Positions 36,951-45,538 of a DNA stretch of 64,000 nucleotides are shown piece after piece. Origin of the DNA: Zhongshania antarctica (GTDB taxonomy: Bacteria; Pseudomonadota; Gammaproteobacteria; Pseudomonadales; Spongiibacteraceae); NCBI RefSeq assembly GCF_014202945.1, contig NZ_JACHHW010000002.1, forward strand, positions 186,001 through 250,000, in the 5' to 3' direction. A model generated the notes under the pieces. That model was not told where the DNA came from. It saw only the letters and a list, made by a program, of their open reading frames with translations, and made no database searches. Position 1 is the first letter of the stretch. Every line of letters begins with the position of its first letter. The position numbers and the translations under genes were made by a program.

Positions 36951-38840
36951 ATGCTCGACAAAAATGCCCTGCAGCAACTCCGCCAACTCAAAACTCATAT
37001 TGTTGAAACCAAAGACCAAGGTGAGGGCGAAGTTCGCGGCAGTCAACGCCGCTTCGGTTTTGTTCGCCTCGACGACAACCGCGATGTATTTCTGGCGCCA
37101 GACGATATGCAGCGGGTGTTTCCCGGTGATCGCGTCAAGATTACGGTGCACACCGACGACAAGGGCAAGTTTAAAGCCGAGCTGGAAAAACTGATCGACA
37201 GCCCGCTGGACTGCTTCACCGGTCGCTATGTGGTGCGGGGCCAAGGCCATTTTGTAGAACCCGACTTACCGCGCTTTAACAAACTGCTGTTTATTCCACC
37301 GTCACAACGGAAAAAATGCGCTGAAGGCGATCTACTGTACTGCCAGGTGGCACAGCACCCCTTTAAAGACGGCAAATCTCAAGTGAAGGTACTTGAAAGT
37401 ATCGGCAGCCCCGATCAGCCCGGTATCGAAGGCAAATACACTCAGCGTAAATTCAAACTGCCTAGAGACTGGCCGGCAAGCTGCGGTATAACCGAAGATA
37501 CGTACCTAGACGGCCGCGAAGATCTGCGAGAATTACCGTTTGTCACTATCGACTCGGCAGAAACCCGTGACTTAGACGACGCACTATGGGCCCAAAGCAA
37601 TGACCAAGGTTGGTTGCTAAAAGTTGCCGTTGCCGACCCCGGCGCGGTAATAGCGCCAGGCAGCCCGGCGGATATCGCCGCCAAGCAGCGCGCCAGCAGC
37701 GTTTACCTGCCAGGCTTTACCCAGCCGATGATACCCAATAGCATTTCGCAGGGCGCCTGTTCACTGCTCGCTGACGAAGATCGCGCCGCCATTGTCTGCA
37801 CCCTCCAGGTGAGTGTTGATGGCGACATTAGCGACATTCAATTCAGCGAGGCGCTGATCCGCTCCCACGCCAAGCTGAGTTACAACGACGTTCACACCCA
37901 CATCCACGGCGAAATGGATTTAGGCTACCCGTCACTAAATGAGCTTTATGCTGCGAGCCAAGCATTAAATCGCTACCGCCGGGAACATCACATCGTGATG
38001 CCCGAGCAGCCTGACTTTCACTTTCAGCTCAATGAGCAGCGTAAAATTGAAAGCATCGTCAAAGTTGAACGCAATGATGCTCACCGCTTAGTCGAAGAGT
38101 GCATGCTCGCCGCCAATCGCAGTGTTGCCCAGTGGCTGGGAGACGCCCCCGCACTATTTGTTAGTCACGCAGGGCTACGGGAAGACCGCTTAGATAATGT
38201 TCGCAAAGTCATTGCAAAAGAATTACCCGAGTTGGGTGACTGCGACATAAGCAGCCTAGAGGGTTATAAAGCCCTGATTAAAGCCTGTGATACGAGCGAA
38301 TCCAGTCTGCCACTGCGCAGCATATTTGCCCGCATGCTTCAGCCCGGCAGCATTAGTGCTGAGCCAAAGCCCCATTTCGGCCTTGGTCTAGAACGCTACA
38401 GCACGTTTACCTCGCCACTGCGCAAGTACAGCGACCTTATAGTACAGCGCTGCATTCGCGCCAAGCTTCGCGGCGAAACCATTCAGCGCCCAGACGAAGA
38501 AACCGCAACTAGCTTACAAGAAGCCCTGCGCAATGGGCGCCAAGCCAGCAACCAAATGGAACAATGGCTGCAGTACCAATACCTTGCCACTAACACCAGC
38601 GACACGGTATACAGCGCGCGCATTGCCCACGTCAATGGCGGTGGTTTCACCGTAGAATTAGTCAACTACGGTATTAGCGGCTTTGTAGAGGCCCGCACCA
38701 TTACTGAGAAATTAAGCTTCGACGCCGACACCCTGCGCCTGCACAGTGCCCACAGCAATTATCAGCTAGAGCAGATTGTGAATGTAAAGGTATCTGAGCT
38801 CGATGATTTTCAGCGTAAGTTGATGTTTATCCTGGCCTGA
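36951..38840 (+). CDS. rnb: RNase II-family 3'-5' exoribonuclease
   Basis: 629 residues, the RNase II size rather than the longer RNase R. Cold-shock-like RNA-binding domains (RRFGFVRLDDNRDVFLAPDDMQRVFPGD) precede the RNB catalytic domain, where VTIDSAETRDLDDALWA provides the metal-binding aspartates at about residue 205. RYSTFTSPLRKYSDLIVQR is the conserved late RNB motif, and a C-terminal S1 domain starts near VYSARIAHVNGGGFTVEL. It hydrolyses single-stranded RNA processively. It could also be called an RNase R/II-like VacB protein. Confidence 0.92.
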   Translation: MLDKNALQQLRQLKTHIVETKDQGEGEVRGSQRRFGFVRLDDNRDVFLAPDDMQRVFPGDRVKITVHTDDKGKFKAELEKLIDSPLDCFTGRYVVRGQGHFVEPDLPRFNKLLFIPPSQRKKCAEGDLLYCQVAQHPFKDGKSQVKVLESIGSPDQPGIEGKYTQRKFKLPRDWPASCGITEDTYLDGREDLRELPFVTIDSAETRDLDDALWAQSNDQGWLLKVAVADPGAVIAPGSPADIAAKQRASSVYLPGFTQPMIPNSISQGACSLLADEDRAAIVCTLQVSVDGDISDIQFSEALIRSHAKLSYNDVHTHIHGEMDLGYPSLNELYAASQALNRYRREHHIVMPEQPDFHFQLNEQRKIESIVKVERNDAHRLVEECMLAANRSVAQWLGDAPALFVSHAGLREDRLDNVRKVIAKELPELGDCDISSLEGYKALIKACDTSESSLPLRSIFARMLQPGSISAEPKPHFGLGLERYSTFTSPLRKYSDLIVQRCIRAKLRGETIQRPDEETATSLQEALRNGRQASNQMEQWLQYQYLATNTSDTVYSARIAHVNGGGFTVELVNYGISGFVEARTITEKLSFDADTLRLHSAHSNYQLEQIVNVKVSELDDFQRKLMFILA

Positions 38841-39306
38841 CCGAAAGTTAGTAAAATGCCAAGATATTCGCGCAAGAGAATGCCTGAAGTCGAACGCGTA
38901 ACAGGATAGCCGTCCCTGTCTACTCAGAGATGACGCGCAGGGACGGCGGCACCTTATCGGCCGCCTCAGCGCCACTCCTGCGAAGATTGGACGTCACCCT
39001 CACCATAATTTAACGTCACTCCTGCGCAGGCAGGAGTCTATTTCCGCCTACGAAGCTTGGACGCCTGCGCCAAACGTATTCACCGTGCTCCTACCCCTGT
39101 CTCGGCAGGGGTAGGATCTACGCCACCTGTTCGGTCTTATACGACTCCAAACCGTTGGAATCACTTCGGCGGCCAGCAAGCATTTAATCGCTACTTCTCT
39201 AGCAGGTCTTCATCTATTTAAAACACAGAATGCTCTCCCACAAAGCTGAATTTAGCGCTACAGTAAAAACCATTAGCCATCGTTATGGCACACCAATGGG
39301 GACCTT
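38841..39306. other. 466-base gap rich in short inverted repeats
   Basis: Three hairpins were read: CCGTCCCTG/CAGGGACGG (38910-38946, loop 19), ACTCCTGC/GCAGGAGT (39018-39037, loop 4) and CCTACCCCTG/CAGGGGTAGG (39090-39115, loop 6). CACTCCTGCG words also occur at 38972 and 39017. The first hairpin could terminate the RNase II transcript. The others look like members of the dispersed 'CTCCTGCG..CAGGAG' repeat class common in proteobacterial intergenic DNA. No gene was seen. Confidence 0.7.
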
Positions 39307-40065
39307 ATGCAAGCCACTAATTTTATTGCCCATCGCGGCTGGCGCCAACACTACCCCGAGAATACGCTCATTGCCTTCCAAGAGGCGCTTGCCGTTGGTG
39401 CCCTCAATATTGAGTTAGACATTCAGCTTAGCGCCGACGGTGTACCCTTTGTATTCCACGACCCTAACTTAGACCGTATGTGTGGCTGCGAAGGCTTGAT
39501 TTGGAATTTCAGCGCCGAGACCTTGCTCAGTTTAAATGCCGCAGAAGCAGAACGCCTTGGCGACAAATTTCACAATAACCCAATGTGCTTGCTAGCGGAC
39601 ATCGTCGACTTATTACGCAACTACCCCGACGCGAATGCCTACGTTGAAATAAAGGCCGAGAGCCTCAGCCATTTTGGTACCGCAAAAGTTGTAGATGCCG
39701 TCACTAAGGTACTGAAGCCGGTGGCCGACCGCTGCCTGCTCATTAGCTTTGAGCTAGATGCCTTAATTTATGCCCAGCAAGCGGGCTGGCAGCGCTTTGC
39801 AGCCGTCTTTGATTATTGGCCAGACTGGCAGCTAGCCACCCTCGCCGCGCTCAAGCCCGAAGTTATTTTTTGCGATAAACACTGCGTACCACCCGAGGCA
39901 GATTTGCGCTGCCTGCCCTGGCCGCTATTAGTTTACGAGGTGGGCACGCTGCAAGAAGCCAAGGATTGGTTTGCTCGCGGCACCGTGGCGATTGAAACAT
40001 TCTTAGTGGGCGAGATGCTCCGAGACTTTAATTTAGCAGACAACGCCCATGTGAATTACGCCTAG
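39307..40065 (+). CDS. Glycerophosphodiester phosphodiesterase family protein
   Basis: 252 residues, UgpQ size, without a signal peptide, so cytoplasmic. IAHRGWRQHYPENTLIAFQEAL and ELDIQLSADGVPFVFHDPNLDRMCGC carry the catalytic His pair and metal-binding Glu/Asp of the TIM-barrel GDPD fold, and YVEIKAES holds the third acidic residue. It hydrolyses glycerophosphodiesters to glycerol-3-phosphate and an alcohol, recycling lipid headgroups. Confidence 0.94.
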   Translation: MQATNFIAHRGWRQHYPENTLIAFQEALAVGALNIELDIQLSADGVPFVFHDPNLDRMCGCEGLIWNFSAETLLSLNAAEAERLGDKFHNNPMCLLADIVDLLRNYPDANAYVEIKAESLSHFGTAKVVDAVTKVLKPVADRCLLISFELDALIYAQQAGWQRFAAVFDYWPDWQLATLAALKPEVIFCDKHCVPPEADLRCLPWPLLVYEVGTLQEAKDWFARGTVAIETFLVGEMLRDFNLADNAHVNYA

Positions 40066-40342
40066 TTTGTAACCGGAAACCAGAAAAAATCACTGTATTA
40101 CAAGGATTTAACCCCAGCGCCATGATTACCGCGCCTTAACCGCCAGCTAAACTATAGGTAATACACGCGCTAAGTCCTTGTATTACCACGCTAAGACACA
40201 TGACCAATAAATTAAAAAAGCCATTAAATCTCCCCCACACCCGCGAAACGCCCGCCTCATCAGTAACCCAATAAAAGATTGATTCTTCGTATACTGACTA
40301 CGTCATCAAGACAAACAACAAAACATATACCGGAGAAACACC
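40066..40342. other. Gap before the twin small membrane proteins
   Basis: It holds a spaced inverted repeat, GTATTACAAGGA (40095-40106) against TCCTTGTATTAC (40175-40186), matching at 11 of 12 positions with 68 bases between. The role is unknown. A TATACT hexamer near 40289 may be part of a promoter for the two small genes downstream. Confidence 0.4.
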
Positions 40343-40468
40343 ATGAGCCATTTACAAGCCGCTATCGAAAGCCAAGACCTCAATTCTTTTGCTGAACTCG
40401 CTGCCAAATACAGTCTGCTAGCTATTGTTACCGTTGGCATTATCGCCAGCTTCGCCGGTTTGAGCTGA
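40343..40468 (+). CDS. Small single-span membrane protein (41 aa), first of a tandem pair
   Basis: 41 residues from ATG 40343 with CGGAG eight bases upstream. A soluble acidic start (MSHLQAAIESQDLN) is followed by SFAELAAKYSLLAI and a hydrophobic segment VTVGIIASFAGLS at the C-terminus. It would sit in the inner membrane with a short exposed tail. Its partner starts 28 bases later and has the same layout. No family is recognised. The paired arrangement with two good ribosome binding sites makes chance unlikely. Confidence 0.6.
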   Translation: MSHLQAAIESQDLNSFAELAAKYSLLAIVTVGIIASFAGLS

Positions 40469-40496
40469 TTAACGATCTCTTTCTATGGAGAACACT

Positions 40497-40619
40497 ATGA
40501 ATACCGAAATGCGCACAGGTACCGACACCTTAAATGAGATCGCGCAACAGGGTGCAAAATTTAGCCTAATATCCATCGTACTTACCGGGCTATTTTATTG
40601 TATCGCAGCACTGTATTAA
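40497..40619 (+). CDS. Small single-span membrane protein (40 aa), second of a tandem pair
   Basis: 40 residues from ATG 40497 with TGGAG seven bases upstream. A polar start (MNTEMRTGTDTLNEIAQQG) is followed by AKFSLISIVLTGLFYCIAALY, a clear membrane span at the very C-terminus. It shares layout and the A-K-(Y/F)-S-L motif before the hydrophobic part with the upstream 41-residue protein, suggesting an old duplication. Function unknown. It might modulate a membrane enzyme, as many such microproteins do, but nothing here shows which. Confidence 0.6.
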   Translation: MNTEMRTGTDTLNEIAQQGAKFSLISIVLTGLFYCIAALY

Positions 40620-40783
40620 GTTTGCCGGAAAACAACTCCAGCACCGCTTACTTAAATTAGATGCCCTATTTGCCGCCAACATTGGCGGCAAATAATAACG
40701 AAGCCATTCATACTACAGCCGCTCTTGCCAGCCTTAGTGGCACACGCCACACTAGTGTCATTTCTATCACCGTGAAAAACACA

Positions 40784-41152
40784 ATGAAGCCCCTACACAA
40801 AGCGAACTATATTTTATTAAGTACCAAAAAACGCGATGGCAGTTTTGTTGCCACGCCGGTGTGGTGCGCGGGTGATGAACATGCCATTTACGCTTTTTCA
40901 GCTGGCGATGCCGGTAAAGTAAAGCGTCTACGTAACTTCCGCGAGTGCAAAATTGCTGCCTGCACCGTTTTAGGTAAACGTCTTGGTGAAGATCACAGTG
41001 CCACAGCCTATTTGCTTAACGCAGAAGAAAGCGTGATCGCTCACCGCAGTCTTGTGAAAAAATATGGACTGCAAATGCGTCTATTGGACCTAGGCGCCAG
41101 CTTAGCAGGTCGCAAAAAGAGCCGAGCGTTCATACGTATTGAGCTCGCTTAG
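40784..41152 (+). CDS. PPOX-fold (pyridoxamine-phosphate-oxidase-like) protein
   Basis: 122 residues from ATG 40784 (MKPLHKANYILLSTKKRDG); the open frame extends 41 codons upstream without similarity. YILLSTKKRDGSFVATPVWCAGDEHAIYAFSAGDAGKVKRLRNFRECKIAAC is the split-barrel flavin-binding fold of the PPOX class, often annotated as F420-dependent. In a gammaproteobacterium FMN or haem is a more likely ligand. The reaction is unknown. Confidence 0.85.
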   Translation: MKPLHKANYILLSTKKRDGSFVATPVWCAGDEHAIYAFSAGDAGKVKRLRNFRECKIAACTVLGKRLGEDHSATAYLLNAEESVIAHRSLVKKYGLQMRLLDLGASLAGRKKSRAFIRIELA

Positions 41153-41202
41153 GCTGCACGCCGCCAGCTAATATTTTAAGACTTAAATCGGAATGCCATT
41201 TT

Positions 41203-41230
41203 ACATCGTCAATTCGGCCATTGACGATGT
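41203..41230 (+). terminator. Perfect 11-base hairpin after the PPOX gene
   Basis: ACATCGTCAAT (41203-41213) pairs with ATTGACGATGT (41220-41230) around a six-base loop, 50 bases after the stop. No T-run follows, so it may be a Rho-independent-like terminator or only an RNA-stabilising stem. Confidence 0.55.
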
Positions 41231-41282
41231 GCAACGCTTGGCCTAACTTACGGCTTTTAACCCCCTTCTGGAGATTCCCGCT

Positions 41283-41744
41283 GTGCGCACCCTGAATCAG
41301 TGGCTAGACGAATACGACGCCTCTCACCAAAATCCCCGTAACAAAAGTATCCATATTTGGTGTGTACCGGCCATCGCAGTGTGTACCGTTGCCCTACTGT
41401 GGCTAGTCAATATTCCTTACACCGCGGTAAATCTTGGCCAAATATTGCTCATCGCCGCGATGTTTTTCTACGGCTATCTATCTGTCCGTTTAGCCTTAGG
41501 TATGCTGCCCTTTGTCATACTACTCGCCGCTGGCATTATGCTTTACCAGGCCTATGTACCTTTAGCGCTGTGGATTCCCGCTGGGGCAATTTGGATTATT
41601 GCCTGGGTCATGCAGTTTATTGGTCACAAAGCCGAAGCCCAGCAGCCCTCGTTTTTTACCAATATTTTATTTTTACTGATTGGCCCACTGTGGATACTCG
41701 GTTCGGTTTACCAAAAGCTCGGAATTCAATTTCGCAACGCTTAA
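41283..41744 (+). CDS. DUF962/Mpo1-like membrane protein
   Basis: 153 residues from GTG 41283 with TGGAG upstream. The family's signature opening LNQWLDEYDASHQNPRNKSIHIWCVPAI is present, then four hydrophobic spans, and the second His motif WVMQFIGHKAEAQQPSFFTN. Yeast Mpo1 of this family is an iron-dependent 2-hydroxy fatty acid dioxygenase. The His residues are kept here, so a related lipid alpha-oxidation is plausible. Its stop is 13 bases from the end of the convergent cmoM. Confidence 0.9.
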   Translation: MRTLNQWLDEYDASHQNPRNKSIHIWCVPAIAVCTVALLWLVNIPYTAVNLGQILLIAAMFFYGYLSVRLALGMLPFVILLAAGIMLYQAYVPLALWIPAGAIWIIAWVMQFIGHKAEAQQPSFFTNILFLLIGPLWILGSVYQKLGIQFRNA

Positions 41745-41757
41745 TGACTGCTTAAGT

Positions 41758-42537
41758 TTACTCGGGCAATCGACACAGTAAATGCACATAGCGACCCAGC
41801 GCCCAAAAAGGCTCTTGGTCGCCGTATTGCCACTCTAGCGCCAATACATCCGCCACACTGCGTTCGGCCCGCACCGCTCGTGGCATTAAATCGTAAACGA
41901 GGCGAATTCCGCGCTTGGCGACCAGCTCCAGCCCCGCTGCTTCGAGTGCAGCAATCATTTCTTGGGGTTGCCGAGGCGCTGGCGGTGTAAGCCCACCAGG
42001 GTGACCGGCAAAGTCACGGTCGCGCAACTTATACAAATTGCCCTTCGCCATATTGCTAATAATCAAGGCATTGAGGTTGTAGAACATCAGCGACAGGTAG
42101 CCACCGGGACGCATTCCCGCGACCAGCGCAGCAATCACCTCTTCTGGGTCGTTCACCCACTCCAATACGGCATGGCAAAGCACCAAATCAAACGCCTGCT
42201 GCTTGGCCGGATTCACGACCACCTGCTGAATTGGCGCCAGCGCTAAAGAAACCTGATCCGCGACCCCAGCCACCGCAATATCCTGTTCGGCAATAGCGAG
42301 CATATCTGCCGAGATATCGTTTAACAGCACGTGGTGGCCCAGCTCGGCCAGCCGGATACTCATCTGCCCCAAGCCGCCACCCGCGTCCCACACTGCCAAG
42401 TTTGAGGGCTGACCCAGCGCCGGCAGCTGAGCCAATAATTCACACCAACACAACGCTAGCCGCAGCTCACCCTTGGCGTTGCCGTAAATATTTTTGCGAA
42501 AACGATCTGCGATGCCGTCGAAATTGCGGTCGCTCAT
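41758..42537 (-). CDS. cmoM: tRNA 5-carboxymethoxyuridine methyltransferase
   Basis: 259 residues, close to E. coli CmoM. The start SDRNFDGIADRFRKNIYGNAKGELR, the SAM-binding motif VWDAGGGLGQMSIRLAELGH, the acidic LLNDIS and CHAVLEWVNDPEEV match that enzyme closely. It methylates cmo5U34 in tRNA anticodons, widening codon reading. The gene is monocistronic. Confidence 0.93.
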   Translation of the reverse strand: MSDRNFDGIADRFRKNIYGNAKGELRLALCWCELLAQLPALGQPSNLAVWDAGGGLGQMSIRLAELGHHVLLNDISADMLAIAEQDIAVAGVADQVSLALAPIQQVVVNPAKQQAFDLVLCHAVLEWVNDPEEVIAALVAGMRPGGYLSLMFYNLNALIISNMAKGNLYKLRDRDFAGHPGGLTPPAPRQPQEMIAALEAAGLELVAKRGIRLVYDLMPRAVRAERSVADVLALEWQYGDQEPFWALGRYVHLLCRLPE

Positions 42538-42604
42538 ATTGACCCAAGCCTAAAGAAAAGATGCCGAGCATAAGCAAGCCCAGACCAAAGCTCAACGCAT
42601 AAAA

Positions 42605-42632
42605 AAACCGGAGCAATTACTTGCTCCGGTTT
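42605..42632 (-). terminator. Rho-independent terminator of the ydcH-like gene
   Basis: AAACCGGAGCA (42605-42615) pairs with TGCTCCGGTTT (42622-42632). On the minus strand it is followed by a run of T. Ten bases further lies the perfect repeat CGACATC/GATGTCG (42642-42656), a relative of the GTCGGATGTCGG words seen elsewhere. Confidence 0.88.
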
Positions 42633-42804
42633 TTAGAATTTCGACATCCGATGTCGCACCCAATCCGTTGAATGCCTTGGTCTTCCAGACGAGGACTATT
42701 ATCCCCCTATTTGAGAGATTCAATAGGGGAAAACACCAGTACGGCACGTGCGACATATCGCACAACAACAAACTAAAACAATTAAAATGTGTATTAGTGT
42801 GCTA

Positions 42805-43005
42805 TTAAGCATCTAAATCGGGAATCAGATCATCCTTCAGTAATTCAATATCATCCTTAATACGTAACTTTTCCTTTTTAAGTCGCTGCAGTAGTAACTG
42901 ATTCTGATAGGGGTTCGCGGCCAATTGCGTTATTTCTTCGTCTAATGCCCGATGGCGAATTTGCAAAAGCAAAATACGAGCGCTAGTAGATTTAATATGA
43001 TCCAT
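42805..43005 (-). CDS. YdcH/DUF465-family small protein
   Basis: 66 residues from ATG 43005 (MDHIKSTSARILLLQIRHRALDEEI). Fifteen more codons are open upstream but do not resemble the family. It is a helical hairpin protein: LDEEITQLAANPYQNQLLLQRLKKEKLRIKDDIELL with the typical KKEKLRIKDDI core of YdcH. Function unknown; members are small cytoplasmic coiled coils. The downstream terminator and 150 bases of noncoding DNA isolate it. Confidence 0.88.
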   Translation of the reverse strand: MDHIKSTSARILLLQIRHRALDEEITQLAANPYQNQLLLQRLKKEKLRIKDDIELLKDDLIPDLDA

Positions 43006-43234
43006 TTTTAGCAGTATTCCAGTAAAAATAACAAAGAGCCTACTTCTCACTTTTTACGCTGCGCAAGCGCTATACACAAGCCCCTCGCCGCCGCCAAAGA
43101 GATTTAGACTGATCTTTTTCGTCATTAGCAATTGATTGCTTCCGCCATTGTTACCCTTCACCCCCTCCGCAATACTGATGCCATCAATTTAGGGTGCGCT
43201 CAATTTGCGGCCCGCTAGCAGGCAGAGGCTAATA

Positions 43235-44362
43235 ATGTATACCGATTTATGTAAAAAGCTTGGCATCGAGTATCCCATCTTCGCATTCACTCACTGCCGT
43301 GACGTGGTCGTCGCCGTCAGTAAGGCCGGTGGCATTGGTGTTCTTGGCGCAGTAGGCTTTTCGCCAGAAGAACTGAAGGCGGAACTCGACTGGATAGATG
43401 AGCATATCGGCGACCTACCCTACGGCGTTGACATCGTAATTCCGCAAAAGTACGAAGGCATGGGCGATATGAGCCCCGAAGACCTTGAAAAAGAATTGTG
43501 GAAAATGGTGCCAAAAGAGCACATCGACTTTGCCCAAAAATTACTCGCCGATGCTGGCGTGCCAGAGTGGCCGGACGGCAGTCACAGCATGGGCTTACTC
43601 GGCTGGACCGAAGCCACCGCCACGCCACTGCTCGTTGAAGCGCTCACCCGGCCAAAGTGCAAGCTTATCGCCAACGCACTAGGCACCCCGCCCGCAGACA
43701 AGGTGAAAATGATTCAGGACAGCGGTCGTCTCGTCGGCGCCCTCTGCGGCCGGGTTAAACAGGCCAAAGCCCATAAAGAAGCGGGCTTAGACTTTATTGT
43801 TGCCCAGGGTGGCGAAGGTGGCGGTCACGCCGGTGATGTTGGTTCTGTTGTGCTTTGGCCACAGTGTGTGGAAGCGGCCTCGCCCGTGCCCGTACTCGCT
43901 GCTGGCGGTATTGGCAGTGGCCAGCAGATGCTTGCCGCGATGAGCATGGGTTGCGCAGGGGTGTGGACCGGCTCACTGTGGCTGACAGTTGAAGAAGCGC
44001 ACGCTGAGCCCGCACAAAAAGAATCACTGCTCAAAGCAACGAGTGAAGATACCGTTCGCTCGCGCTCATGGACGGGAAAAACCTGTCGCATGTTAAAAAA
44101 TGAATGGACTGAAGCCTGGGATCGCGCTGACACCCCAGACCCACTCGGCATGCCGCTGCAGGGCTTAGTCAGTGGCGATGGTATTCGCCGCACCGCTCGC
44201 TACGCGTCGGTTGGCGATTGCCAGAAAATCGCGTTTAACCCCGTCGGTCAAGTGGTCGGGCAGATGAATCACGTTGAATCGACCCGTGGCGTGATATTCA
44301 GACTGATCAATGAGTACGTAGACGCCCTTGAGCGGCTCAATAACTTAATGCCTGAAAGCTAA
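43235..44362 (+). CDS. NAD(P)H-dependent flavin oxidoreductase (nitronate monooxygenase family)
   Basis: 375 residues from ATG 43235 (MYTDLCKKLGIEYPIFAF) with AGAGG eight bases upstream. TIM-barrel FMN binding is visible in GGIGVLGAVGFSPEEL, LDFIVAQGGEGGGHAGDVGSVVLWPQ and VLAAGGIGSGQQMLAAMSMGCAGVWTGSLWL. The family includes nitronate monooxygenases and 2-nitropropane dioxygenases. The long insert (about 70-125) and C-terminus resemble the subgroup found beside fatty-acid catabolic genes. The true substrate is unknown. Confidence 0.9.
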   Translation: MYTDLCKKLGIEYPIFAFTHCRDVVVAVSKAGGIGVLGAVGFSPEELKAELDWIDEHIGDLPYGVDIVIPQKYEGMGDMSPEDLEKELWKMVPKEHIDFAQKLLADAGVPEWPDGSHSMGLLGWTEATATPLLVEALTRPKCKLIANALGTPPADKVKMIQDSGRLVGALCGRVKQAKAHKEAGLDFIVAQGGEGGGHAGDVGSVVLWPQCVEAASPVPVLAAGGIGSGQQMLAAMSMGCAGVWTGSLWLTVEEAHAEPAQKESLLKATSEDTVRSRSWTGKTCRMLKNEWTEAWDRADTPDPLGMPLQGLVSGDGIRRTARYASVGDCQKIAFNPVGQVVGQMNHVESTRGVIFRLINEYVDALERLNNLMPES

Positions 44363-44377
44363 GATTCAGGCCTTACC

Positions 44378-44404
44378 GACCAGCGATCACCCTGATCGCT
44401 GGTC
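44378..44404. terminator. Perfect 12-base hairpin between convergent genes
   Basis: GACCAGCGATCA (44378-44389) and TGATCGCTGGTC (44393-44404) pair completely around CCC. It lies 15 bases after the flavin oxidoreductase stop and 11 before the end of the convergent riboflavin synthase. There is no T-run, but the stem is strong. Confidence 0.8.
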
Positions 44405-44415
44405 AACAGCCGCCG

Positions 44416-45036
44416 CTAATCACTATACCGCTCAGCCAATACCCGCTCTACTGTATCCACAATCACCTGGGTTTGACGATCGACCTCAATATTCACCCAA
44501 TCACCGACGCCTTTTTGACCTAAATTGGTCACCCGCAGCGTTTCCGGAATCAGGCACACGCTAAAACACGCCTCACTGCGCTGGTAATCGGCAACGGTTA
44601 AACTGCAGCCATTCACGCCAATAAAACCCTTTTTAAACACATATTTTGTCAATTGCGGCGGTATGCGAAAATGCAGACTACAGTTATTTTCGGTCTGCTC
44701 AACGGCAATAATTTCCGCACAGCCATCAATATGCCCCGAGATATTGTGACCACCAATCTCCGCGCCCTGCTTTGCTGAGCGTTCAACATTCACGAGATCG
44801 CCGGCATCCAAGCCCCCCAAGGTGGTCAGCGTGAGAGTTTCTTGCATGGCGTCAAAACTAAGGTGCTGGCCCTTTATTTCAGTCACCGTCATGCACACGC
44901 CGTCTAAGCCGACACTGGCACCAATACTGAGATCTTCTAATAAGGCCTGGGGCAACTCTAGCGACAACTGGCTGAGCCCGGTCTTTCGTATTACCGACGT
45001 CAGTGGGTAAGCACCGTGAACAATTCCCGTATACAT
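44416..45036 (-). CDS. Second riboflavin synthase alpha chain, E. coli RibC-like
   Basis: 206 residues from ATG 45036 (MYTGIVHGAYPL); 20 further open codons upstream are not family-like. Both repeats are complete (SVGLDGVCMTVTEI, EIGGHNISGHIDGCAEI; KGFIGVNGCSLTVADY, PETLRVTNLGQKGVGDWVNIEVD), and the VDTVERVLAER C-terminus matches E. coli RibC more closely than the operon copy at 13659-14333 does. It may therefore be an active enzyme or a lumazine/flavin-binding paralogue. No FMN riboswitch was recognised upstream. Confidence 0.92.
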   Translation of the reverse strand: MYTGIVHGAYPLTSVIRKTGLSQLSLELPQALLEDLSIGASVGLDGVCMTVTEIKGQHLSFDAMQETLTLTTLGGLDAGDLVNVERSAKQGAEIGGHNISGHIDGCAEIIAVEQTENNCSLHFRIPPQLTKYVFKKGFIGVNGCSLTVADYQRSEACFSVCLIPETLRVTNLGQKGVGDWVNIEVDRQTQVIVDTVERVLAERYSD

Positions 45037-45144
45037 CGTTTTTCTACCTGTTTTTGCGTTACAAGACATTAACTTATATTGAAGCGCTGCCGCCAATGCC
45101 GCATTATGCCCCCATTAACAATAAGGACAAAGGCTCCCCTTACT

Positions 45145-45399
45145 ATGAATAATTTTGGCAAAATATTTATGCTCGCTTTTTGGCTGAGTTTCGCCGTTAA
45201 CTTTTTCTTTCCGCTGTTGGGCGAATACAGTCTCTGGCTGCAGTGGGGCGGATTAGCTATTGTCGCCGCCCATTTGATTGAGTGTATTATTTTTCGCAAA
45301 CAGATCCACGCGAACTACACCGCGCCGGTCGAAGGCTATGCCATCGTTATGCTGTTTGGCGCACTGCGCACCGGAGAATGGATGCGCAAAAAGGCATAA
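45145..45399 (+). CDS. DUF1145 family membrane protein
   Basis: 84 residues from ATG 45145 (MNNFGKIFMLAFWLSF). The frame extends 22 codons further up, crossing the start of the divergent riboflavin synthase. Three hydrophobic segments (FMLAFWLSFAVNFFFPLL, WGGLAIVAAHLIECIIF, EGYAIVMLFGALRTGEW) and the overall pattern match this small inner-membrane family. Function unknown. Confidence 0.85.
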   Translation: MNNFGKIFMLAFWLSFAVNFFFPLLGEYSLWLQWGGLAIVAAHLIECIIFRKQIHANYTAPVEGYAIVMLFGALRTGEWMRKKA

Positions 45400-45538
45400 G
45401 CCTCAGCAACCTCAGGGCAATATCCCCCAAATAGTGCAATGACCCCAACGGCAGCTTACTCGCTGACTGGCGGTCATAGCACCGTGGCACGAGAACTGCT
45501 AGGATTCCCTTTTCAGCGATACACGTCAGGACAGACTC

